Shown here piece after piece: positions 1 to 6,565 of a DNA stretch of 6,565 nt (its first letter is position 1; the number at the start of each line of letters is the position of its first letter). The DNA lies in NCBI GenBank assembly GCA_016789035.1, contig JAEUSC010000447.1:1-6565 (forward strand), given 5' to 3'. Below the pieces are notes generated by a model, which was given only the letters and a program-made list of their open reading frames with translations, did not search any database and was not told the origin of the DNA. This DNA is from Candidatus Omnitrophota bacterium (GTDB lineage Bacteria > Omnitrophota > Gorgyraeia > Zapsychrales > Fredricksoniimonadaceae). The translations under genes were made by a program, and so were the position numbers.

Positions 1-2249
1 TCATCAAAAAAGATGATGCATCCGCCTTCCGATTTAGCCAGTGACCGGGCTTCTTTAAAGATTTCTTTCATTTTATGCGCGCCTTCTCCGACGTAAATTC
101 CCACCAGATCACTGCCTGTTGCGGAAATGAAGGGAAACCCGGATTCAGTGGCCATGGCTTTGGCTAAGTAGGTCTTTCCGCAGCCGGGGGGGCCGAACAT
201 GACAACGCCTTTGACGATTCTTCCGCCGACGGCTTTAACGATGTTGCGGTCTTTGAGCATTTTGACCAATTCCCAGGCTTCTTCTTTGGTGTCTTCCATG
301 CCAATCACATCGGACCACTTGACGTTAACCTTTCCGCCGAGGATTTTATTCTCGCCCATAGCCTCCACGGAGATTAGAACGCGTTCCAGGGCCTTGACCA
401 AATCTGCCTGAGAGATCGTGTCCCGGCTTTCGCGCATGGCAAGTAAGCCGGCTTCGCGAACCATGTTGTTGATGTCAGCGGCGGTAAATCCTTTGCCTTT
501 CTCAGCCAAGAGAGGAATGTCAAGATTATCTTCGGATTTGACTTTGCCGATGTAATACTTCAAAAGTGCTTCCCGCTCTCTGGCGGCGGGTTTCTGGAAA
601 TAAATTTTGCGGTCAAAGCGTCCGGAACGCATAACGGCTGAGTCAAGTTTGTCCTCAGGGACATTCGTGGCTGCAATGACGATGATATTTTTGTTTTGGC
701 CTTTGAGACCGTCTAATTCTGTCAGAAATTCGTTGATCGATGAGGTGTCGCTGTTTCGTGTATTGCTAAAGGGGCTTGGATCGCGAGGACGGACAAAGGC
801 ATCAATTTCATCGATAAAGATGATGCATCCGCCCTCGGACTTGGCAACCTCCCGGGCCTCTTTAAAAACTTTTTTCAGGCGAAGGATGCCTGTTCCGGAC
901 CACACTTGTGTCACAAAGTCCGTCCCGGTCACCGCGATAAAAGGAAAGCCGGATTCGGTCGCGATCGCTTTGGCTAAATAGGTTTTTCCGCAGCCGGGAG
1001 GACCAATCATCATGACCCCTTTAATGATCTGTCCACCGACGGCATTTAACTTGTGGCGGTCGCGCAGGAGTTCTACTATTTCCCAGGCATCTTTTTTGGT
1101 TTCTTCCATTCCAATCAGGTCGTCCCAGCGGACATTGGTTTTGGAAGATAGAATTTTTTCTTCTTGGCCCGTCTTTTCTATGGTGACCATGAGCTCTTCC
1201 ATGGCCATGGCTAAATCTTCGTTGGTTACATTCTCCCGTCGGGCTCGCATCGCAAGAAGACTTGCTTCACGCACCATGTTGCTGATATCTGCTGGGGAAA
1301 AGGCCTGGCATTTTTCAGCAAGGCGGGCGACATCGATATTGGCGTCTGCCTTTATTTTGGAAAGATAGTACTTTATGATCTCGACACGGTCTTGGGCTGT
1401 AGGTTTACGCACGTAAATTTTTCGGTCAAAGCGTCCGGAACGCATAATGGCGTTGTCCAATTGTTCAGGTTCCAGATTCGTCGCGGCCATGACACAGATG
1501 TTGTTTTCCTTTTTTCGGAGTCCGTCCAATTCGGTTAAGAACTGATTGACCGTGGCGTTATGGCTGGTGGCGCCGCCGTAGCCGCGTTCTTCCTGACGGG
1601 GGGTGGCAAAGGAATCGATTTCATCGATGAAAATAATGCACCCGCCCTCAACTTCCGCCAACTTCCGCGCGTTTTGAAATAGGAGTTTCATCTTGGCAGC
1701 ACCCATTCCGACAAGCATTCCTACGAACTCGCTGCCGACAGCCGAAAGAAAGGGGAGGCCGGCTTCATTGGCAATCGCTTTGGCCAAATAGGTTTTTCCG
1801 CAGCCCGGCGGGCCGAAAAAAAGAACCCCTTTAATCATGGAGCCGCCGATGGCCTTGACTTTCTGGCTATCTTTGAGCAATTGCACAATTTCCCAGGCAT
1901 CGCGCTTGGCGTCCTGCATCCCGATAACATCGTCCCACTTAACTTCGGACTTGGCCCGTGTTGCAGGGTCTCCGCCGAGGTACTTGGCCATCCCGCCGCC
2001 CATAAACATGAAATAATAGGCGAGAATGTTTAATGGGAAGAAAATGAAAGCCTGCAAAATGCCGATAAACAGAAACAATCCGGCCTGTGCCATCATCTGT
2101 TTACGACTGAAAGATTCAAGATTTGTAAAATTTGCGATCCCCATATAAAGGAAAGAGAGGATGATGCTGCAAATCAGAGTTGCAATAAATATAAGAAGGA
2201 CTTTTTTCCAGTTGTAGCGTAGATATTTGAAAAATTTATTTTTAGCCAT
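1..2249 (-). CDS. Membrane-anchored multi-AAA ATPase with at least three tandem FtsH-type AAA modules (C-terminus beyond left edge)
   Basis: 749 codons are visible, with no stop before the window edge. The ATG at 2249 is the only plausible start, because an in-frame TAG lies at 2270-2268 with no ATG, GTG or TTG between; no clear Shine-Dalgarno is seen. A basic N-terminus is followed by two hydrophobic helices (about residues 17-38 and 56-83) separated by only about 17 residues. AAA modules then begin near W105, W375 and W645. Walker A motifs GPPGCGKT lie at 146-153, 416-423 and 686-693. Walker B acidic pairs are D209/E210, D480/E481 and D749 plus E750 (cut). In the two complete modules, sensor-1 AATN motifs end at N258 and N529, and arginine fingers in GRFDR are R273/R276 and R544/R547. 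The pore region and GRFDR resemble FtsH, so an ATP-driven unfoldase or translocase facing the cytoplasm is inferred. No HEXXH zinc-protease motif occurs in the visible part; an M41 domain could still follow outside the window. Confidence 0.93.
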   Translation of the reverse strand, partial: MAKNKFFKYLRYNWKKVLLIFIATLICSIILSFLYMGIANFTNLESFSRKQMMAQAGLFLFIGILQAFIFFPLNILAYYFMFMGGGMAKYLGGDPATRAKSEVKWDDVIGMQDAKRDAWEIVQLLKDSQKVKAIGGSMIKGVLFFGPPGCGKTYLAKAIANEAGLPFLSAVGSEFVGMLVGMGAAKMKLLFQNARKLAEVEGGCIIFIDEIDSFATPRQEERGYGGATSHNATVNQFLTELDGLRKKENNICVMAATNLEPEQLDNAIMRSGRFDRKIYVRKPTAQDRVEIIKYYLSKIKADANIDVARLAEKCQAFSPADISNMVREASLLAMRARRENVTNEDLAMAMEELMVTIEKTGQEEKILSSKTNVRWDDLIGMEETKKDAWEIVELLRDRHKLNAVGGQIIKGVMMIGPPGCGKTYLAKAIATESGFPFIAVTGTDFVTQVWSGTGILRLKKVFKEAREVAKSEGGCIIFIDEIDAFVRPRDPSPFSNTRNSDTSSINEFLTELDGLKGQNKNIIVIAATNVPEDKLDSAVMRSGRFDRKIYFQKPAAREREALLKYYIGKVKSEDNLDIPLLAEKGKGFTAADINNMVREAGLLAMRESRDTISQADLVKALERVLISVEAMGENKILGGKVNVKWSDVIGMEDTKEEAWELVKMLKDRNIVKAVGGRIVKGVVMFGPPGCGKTYLAKAMATESGFPFISATGSDLVGIYVGEGAHKMKEIFKEARSLAKSEGGCIIFFD
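3..1943 (-). repeat. Tandem AAA coding repeat, about 810 bp per unit, three units (third cut)
   Basis: The units run approximately 1943-1134, 1133-324 and 323 to the window edge, each starting just before the conserved tryptophan of the WDDxIGM-like motif. Walker A starts are exactly 270 codons apart. Units share identical DNA in places: 25 bases at 610-634 and 1423-1447 (arginine-finger region), 20 bases at 976-995 and 1786-1805 (Walker A), and 18 bases at 9-26 and 816-833 (Walker B). Each unit carries the whole AAA module plus its helical lid, with only a short linker to the next. This indicates internal duplication of one ancestral FtsH-like module. Confidence 0.9.
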
Positions 2250-2293
2250 ATTGCGTGCGAGGAATCTCTAGAAAGGGTTAATGGTTGGTGTTT

Positions 2294-2335
2294 AAAAAGC
2301 CGTTCCTCGAAAAGAGGCCATCGGCAAAACGCCTC
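2294..2335 (-). promoter_or_regulatory. Possible attenuator-like hairpins in the AAA gene leader
   Basis: Read on the minus strand, GCCG (2325-2322) can pair with CGGC (2302-2299), and CCTC (2317-2314) with GAGG (2308-2305) around a five-base loop. The structure is followed directly by five T (2298-2294), as in an intrinsic terminator. An upstream GAGGC (2335-2331) can instead pair with GCCTC (2318-2314), which would break the inner stem. The elements lie between the candidate promoter and the start codon. The stems are short, with a 4x2 internal loop, so this is tentative. Confidence 0.3.
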
Positions 2336-2350
2336 AATAAATTTACAGAC

Positions 2351-2378
2351 AGTATATCATAAAAAAAAATCGAGTCTA
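2351..2378 (-). promoter_or_regulatory. Candidate sigma70-type promoter for the AAA gene
   Basis: On the minus strand a TAGACT box (2378-2373, 4 of 6 to consensus) is separated by 16 bases from TATACT (2356-2351, 5 of 6). The spacer contains a run of nine T. Transcription would begin near 2344 and give a leader of about 95 bases before the ATG at 2249. The call rests on motif match and position only. Confidence 0.5.
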
Positions 2379-2468
2379 GGCGGTTGCCAGATTTGATTAC
2401 AGCTATTTTGTTCATTTATCAGACGGAAGTGAGTGTGATCATACCAGCCATTACTCAGGAAGAATTAT

Positions 2469-2497
2469 TTGACTTTGATTTTTAGCTATGTTAACTT
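2469..2497 (+). promoter_or_regulatory. Weak candidate promoter for eno
   Basis: TTGACT (2469-2474, 5 of 6 to the -35 consensus) is followed after 17 bases by TAACTT (2492-2497, only 3 of 6 to the -10 consensus). It lies in an AT-rich stretch on the correct side of eno. It would give a leader of roughly 100 bases containing the inverted repeat at 2540-2580. The poor -10 box keeps confidence low. Confidence 0.3.
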
Positions 2498-2537
2498 GGG
2501 TTTCATTTATTGAAGGTGATTGCACGGGATTTAATGA

Positions 2538-3875
<1,338 letters not shown>

Positions 3876-3895
3876 TCCGCATGGTGCATGACAGA

Positions 3896-3933
3896 ACAAG
3901 TACCTAGACCGGCCTGCGTTTCGGTGTGCTTGT
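3896..3933 (+). other. Predicted RNA hairpin between eno and the ftsB-like gene
   Basis: Bases 3896-3903 can pair with 3926-3933 (eight pairs, one of them G-U). After a four-base bulge (3904-3907), ACCG (3908-3911) pairs with CGGT (3922-3925), leaving a ten-base loop. No T-run follows, so it is not a standard intrinsic terminator. It may protect or process the eno transcript, or slow entry into the downstream gene. I read it by eye and computed no folding energy. Confidence 0.4.
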
Positions 3934-3963
3934 AATGTTGTATCTTGCACTCCTAAGGTCTTT

Positions 3964-4290
3964 ATGTTTAGGAATCCGCTTTGGTTTGTGACATTTGTGG
4001 TTTTGATTTTGGCGTTTTTTTTGCCGTCATACACACAGTTGCAGGATTTACGGCAAAAAAATGCGGAATACGAACATCAGATCGTCGAGCTAACCAAGAA
4101 GAATGTGGCGCTCAAAGAAGAAAAGCGGTTGTTGAAAGATAATCCGGACTATCTCGAGAAAGTCGCCCGTGAACGCATGGGTTTAGTCAAAGACAACGAA
4201 GTGATTTATAAGTTTGTTCCACCGGATCAGTTAAACGCCGTTGTACAAGCCAACGCGGAAAAAAATCTCAATAGCGTAAAATCGCACTAA
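3964..4290 (+). CDS. ftsB: FtsB/DivIC-type septum formation protein
   Basis: This is a 108-residue bitopic membrane protein. A very short cytoplasmic N-terminus is followed by one transmembrane helix (about residues 5-22), then a coiled coil (about 25-58, LQDLRQKNAEYEHQIVELTKKN and onward), then the family's conserved block around residues 60-84, NPDYLEKVARERMGLVKDNE. Members of this family join FtsL and FtsQ in the divisome and help switch on septal peptidoglycan synthesis from the outer face of the inner membrane. AAGG at 3955-3958, five bases before the ATG, supports the start. Position directly after eno matches the gene order known in proteobacteria. The last 20 or so residues are a variable tail. 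FtsB and DivIC cannot be told apart with certainty by sequence alone; the symbol follows the eno context. Confidence 0.85.
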   Translation: MFRNPLWFVTFVVLILAFFLPSYTQLQDLRQKNAEYEHQIVELTKKNVALKEEKRLLKDNPDYLEKVARERMGLVKDNEVIYKFVPPDQLNAVVQANAEKNLNSVKSH

Positions 4291-4299
4291 AAAAAGTAC

Positions 4300-4327
4300 T
4301 TGAAGTATTTAATTGTTGATATATAGT
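4300..4327 (+). promoter_or_regulatory. Candidate promoter for the tRNA-fMet gene
   Basis: TTGAAG (4300-4305, 4 of 6) and TATAGT (4322-4327, 5 of 6) are separated by 16 bases. They lie just after the ftsB stop codon, and the predicted transcription start near 4334 is about 18 bases before the mature tRNA end. The tRNA could also be read through from eno-ftsB. Confidence 0.6.
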
Positions 4328-4351
4328 GTGTAAACAATTTGGTTCATATCT

Positions 4352-4428
<77 letters not shown>

Positions 4429-4435
4429 TAAAAAT

Positions 4436-4470
4436 ACCCGTTACTCGTCGAGAGTAGCGGGTTTTTTATT
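4436..4470 (+). terminator. Intrinsic terminator after tRNA-fMet
   Basis: A ten-pair stem (4437-4446 with 4452-4461, one G-U pair at 4441/4457) closes a five-base loop and is followed by six T (4462-4467). It starts eight bases after the tRNA and ends the eno-ftsB-tRNA block. The A-rich flank at 4430-4434 gives a T-rich tail on the other strand, so it may also work weakly in reverse. Confidence 0.93.
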
Positions 4471-4989
4471 GGATTTTTATGTGATCAAAAGAATCTGATC
4501 GTTTAGAGGCTAGTTGTTTCACTCTCTCCTTCCTTGAGCTTGCCTGCAGGCCGCAGTCATTAATACTTTTCATATTTCGTCAGGCGCATTCTTGTTCGAT
4601 TTTAGGTTATAGGTGGAAAAGTGTCAGTCGCACGCCCGTTTAAATCATTGTTAACTACTACTGATCCTATATAAGTATATGTAATATAAACGAATTACAG
4701 TCAAAATCTGTTTATCGTCAAATTGAGGTTTTAAAATAAACAAATATTCGAGTGTGACCCGTAAGCGAAGATTACTCTACAGTTGACTCGTCCGCGCATA
4801 TAAGGACTCTCCGGAAAATTTCTTCCCGCTTAAGCACCAGGCGAAGGCGGTAGTGAAAATTTGAAACGTAATAGTCTTATTAATGCGCAAACAAAAGGGA
4901 ATCGGATAATTGCTTAATTGCCGACACATAAATTTATTTCAAGTTTTCCAAACACTGAAAGTACTCGAAACAAGGTTAGAAGTAGAATT
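4471..4989. other. Long AT-rich intergenic region without a recognised gene
   Basis: No open reading frame with a believable start and composition was found in these 519 bases; the longest candidates are a few dozen codons without ribosome binding sites. Visible items are a perfect ten-base palindrome (GCCTGCAGGC, 4542-4551), a possible promoter at 4648-4675, a GCTTAAGC palindrome near 4829-4836, and two copies of GAAAATTT around 4814 and 4855. It presumably contains the promoter of the downstream kinase and could hide a small RNA; I recognise no known RNA family. Confidence 0.6.
4648..4675 (+). promoter_or_regulatory. Candidate promoter upstream of the receiver-kinase genes
   Basis: TTGTTA (4648-4653, 4 of 6) and TATAAG (4670-4675, 5 of 6) are separated by 16 bases. 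Transcription would start near 4682, leaving a leader of about 308 bases before the kinase ATG, or producing a separate small RNA. AT-rich surroundings make chance matches likely. Confidence 0.35.
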
Positions 4990-6168
4990 ATGAAACGAAT
5001 TCTCATTGTGGACGACGAACGTAACAATAGAAATTTAATGAGGCATATTCTTTTAGGATATGAAATTTTTGAGGCTGATTGCGGCGAAAATGCCCTTAAA
5101 TCTATGGTTGAGAACTCCGTGGATCTTGTGCTGTTAGACCAGCGGATGCCAGACATGGACGGGATAACGGTCTTACGGGAAATTTCCCGTCGAAATTTGG
5201 ATTATAAATGCGTTATGTTGACTGCCGAGGGAACGGTGGAGTTGGCCAAAGAAGCCATGAAAAACGGTGCCATAGATTTTTTTGTAAAGCCATTCGATGC
5301 TGAAATTCTTCGTTTTGTAGTTGGTAAAGCACTGAGATATTTGGATTTGTTAAAGGAAAACAAAAGGATCAACGATGCTCTTCAAAAACAACAACGCGAA
5401 GCAAAAAAGAGGCTAGAAGAAGAGGTTCTGACCAGGACCGACGAAGCGCTGAAGGCCCAGCTGCGCGCGGAAAAGGCGAATAGGGCCAAGTCGGAGTTCC
5501 TTGCCGATATCAGCCATGAACTGCGCACTCCTCTGCATGGCATCCTGAGTTTTTCTAAGTTTGGTATGGATCGAATAGGAATGCTCAAAGAAGAAAAAAT
5601 AAAACAATATTTTCTTGAAATACAAGCAAGTGCGCAGAGGCTTTTGCATTTGATAGATGCGCTGTTGGACCTTTCTAAGCTGGAATCGGGAAAGATGACA
5701 TACCAATTTAAGAGAGAAAAATTATCGAACGTGGTCAAGAATGTCGTCAATGAATTCGATGTGATCTCCCAGGAAAAAAACATTCGAATCAAATTTGAAG
5801 AACCCAATACGGATGACTTTGTGGAGCTCGATGAAACCCAAATGATGCAGGTGGTGAGAAATCTTTTAGCCAATGCCGTGAAGTTTTCGTATGAAGGTCG
5901 GGAAGTGTTTATGGGGATAACATCCCAGAATGGCCACGTTGAGTTTTTTATAAAGGATAGCGGGATAGGAATTCCGCAGGACGAATTGCAAAGTATATTT
6001 AACCCATTCGTTCAAAGCAGCAAATCAAAGACTGGGGCGGGAGGAACAGGGCTTGGTTTGTCAATTGCGCGCAACATTGTCTTGGCGCATAAAGGTGATA
6101 TTTGGGCGGAATCATCACAAGATAGTGGCTCCGTATTTCATTTTAAAATACCCAAACAACAACAGTGA
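4990..6168 (+). CDS. Receiver-histidine kinase hybrid (REC, coiled coil, HisKA, HATPase), no sensor domain
   Basis: This is a 392-residue soluble two-component protein with an N-terminal receiver domain (about 1-118: acidic pocket D8/D9, phospho-acceptor D50 in LLDQRMPDMDG, T78, K100 in VKPF). A coiled coil (about 121-168) follows, then the HisKA dimerisation helix with H176 in SHELRTPLHG, and a HATPase domain with N-box N291/N295, G1 box DSGIGIP (D323) and glycine-rich G2 box near 349-356. All phosphotransfer residues are intact. No membrane segment, PAS or GAF domain is present, so the receiver itself probably controls the kinase after phosphorylation by another kinase. ATG 4990 is preferred over an in-frame TTG at 4918, because the receiver fold starts at once with MKRILIVDDE; the ribosome binding site is weak. 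The partner and output are unknown. The neighbour 22 bases downstream is another receiver protein. Confidence 0.92.
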   Translation: MKRILIVDDERNNRNLMRHILLGYEIFEADCGENALKSMVENSVDLVLLDQRMPDMDGITVLREISRRNLDYKCVMLTAEGTVELAKEAMKNGAIDFFVKPFDAEILRFVVGKALRYLDLLKENKRINDALQKQQREAKKRLEEEVLTRTDEALKAQLRAEKANRAKSEFLADISHELRTPLHGILSFSKFGMDRIGMLKEEKIKQYFLEIQASAQRLLHLIDALLDLSKLESGKMTYQFKREKLSNVVKNVVNEFDVISQEKNIRIKFEEPNTDDFVELDETQMMQVVRNLLANAVKFSYEGREVFMGITSQNGHVEFFIKDSGIGIPQDELQSIFNPFVQSSKSKTGAGGTGLGLSIARNIVLAHKGDIWAESSQDSGSVFHFKIPKQQQ

Positions 6169-6178
6169 TTGAGTCAAA

Positions 6179-6185
6179 GAAAGGG
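6179..6185 (+). promoter_or_regulatory. Ribosome binding site of the second receiver gene
   Basis: A GAAAGGG-like purine tract ends five bases before the ATG at 6191. It lies within the 22-base gap after the kinase stop codon, supporting translation from a shared message. Confidence 0.6.
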
Positions 6186-6190
6186 TTTCT

Positions 6191-6565
6191 ATGACATTAA
6201 AAGATAAGGTACTTGCGGTCGACGATGATCCCACCAACTTAAAAATTTATGAAGAGGTTTTGAAGGATCAATGTCATCTTAAGGTTGCTTCAACGGGAGA
6301 AGAAGCGCTCCAGCAAATTCCTCGATTCAAGCCCGATATCGTATTGTTGGACATTATGATGCCAGGTATTGATGGGTATGAGACGTGCCAGAAAATCAAG
6401 AATGATCCTGACCTAAAGTTTACAAAGATTCTGATGGTCTCGGCTAAAGCTATGACCAACGATCGGTTGGCAGGCTACGGTACGGGTGCGGATGATTACA
6501 TTACGAAACCATTTAATGATGATGAGCTGTTGGCGAAGGTAAAGGTGTATTTGAAATTAAAGTTT
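6191..6565 (+). CDS. Response-regulator receiver protein (C-terminus beyond right edge)
   Basis: 125 codons are visible and the frame is open at the window end. They form one complete receiver domain: acidic residues D11-D13 in AVDDDP, phospho-acceptor D54 in VLLDIMMPGIDG, S84 at the switch position (MVSAKA), and K106 in TKPF. The end of the visible sequence, KVKVYLKLKF, matches the last receiver helix, so any output or kinase domain lies outside the window. It could be a stand-alone CheY-like protein, a regulator with an effector domain, or a second receiver-first kinase. It begins 22 bases after the upstream hybrid kinase on the same strand with a good ribosome binding site, so the two are probably co-expressed and may exchange phosphate. 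Confidence 0.9.
   Translation, partial: MTLKDKVLAVDDDPTNLKIYEEVLKDQCHLKVASTGEEALQQIPRFKPDIVLLDIMMPGIDGYETCQKIKNDPDLKFTKILMVSAKAMTNDRLAGYGTGADDYITKPFNDDELLAKVKVYLKLKF

Noticed and set aside
199..1368. Plus-strand open frames of 70-124 codons opposite the AAA gene
   Set aside because: They are antisense shadows that recur because the AAA modules repeat; their sequences show no known fold, and the minus strand carries intact AAA motifs throughout.
4466..4573. Minus-strand 35-codon open frame in the intergenic gap
   Set aside because: It has no ribosome binding site, runs into the intrinsic terminator, and shows no membrane segment or recognisable motif.
4621..4674. GTG-started 17-codon plus-strand frame preceded by AGGTGG
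   Set aside because: It is too short, the ribosome binding site spacing is only four bases, and no homology or context supports it.
4783..4804. TTGACT followed by TATAAG as a promoter for the kinase
   Set aside because: The boxes are only ten bases apart, too close for a sigma70-type promoter.
4918..4989. In-frame TTG start extending the receiver-kinase by 24 residues
   Set aside because: There is no ribosome binding site before 4918, and the receiver fold begins directly at ATG 4990 with the usual short lead into the VDDE motif.

Overview
The window looks like a chromosomal segment of a Gram-negative-type bacterium. Protein-coding genes use ordinary starts, some with purine-rich ribosome binding sites, and the tRNA carries an encoded CCA end. 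I cannot name the organism from sequence alone. The eno-ftsB gene order is widespread in bacteria. The unusual AAA protein and the sensorless, receiver-first kinases would fit an under-studied lineage such as Omnitrophota, but that is a guess.

Layout. On the minus strand, positions 1-2249 encode the N-terminal 749 residues of a large membrane-anchored ATPase that runs off the left edge. It has two transmembrane helices followed by at least three tandem FtsH-type AAA modules about 270 residues apart, and no peptidase motif in the visible part. Positions 2250-2603 are a divergent control region with a candidate promoter and leader hairpin for the ATPase, and a candidate promoter and inverted repeat ahead of enolase. 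On the plus strand follow eno (2604-3875), a small FtsB/DivIC-type division protein (3964-4290), an initiator tRNA-fMet (4352-4428) with its own likely promoter, and a strong intrinsic terminator (4436-4470). Positions 4471-4989 hold no convincing gene. A two-component pair closes the window: a receiver-histidine kinase (4990-6168), and 22 bases later a second receiver protein (6191 onward) cut by the right edge.

How the parts work together. eno, ftsB and the tRNA are a housekeeping block (glycolysis, septum assembly, translation initiation) closed by the terminator. The two receiver-first proteins form a likely operon for a cytoplasmic phosphorelay. The divergent AAA protein is the most novel item: a chain of FtsH-like motors, with pore loops that differ between modules, tethered to the inner membrane by a short two-helix anchor. 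Its substrate is unknown, and its C-terminus, which decides between protease and pure unfoldase, lies outside the window.
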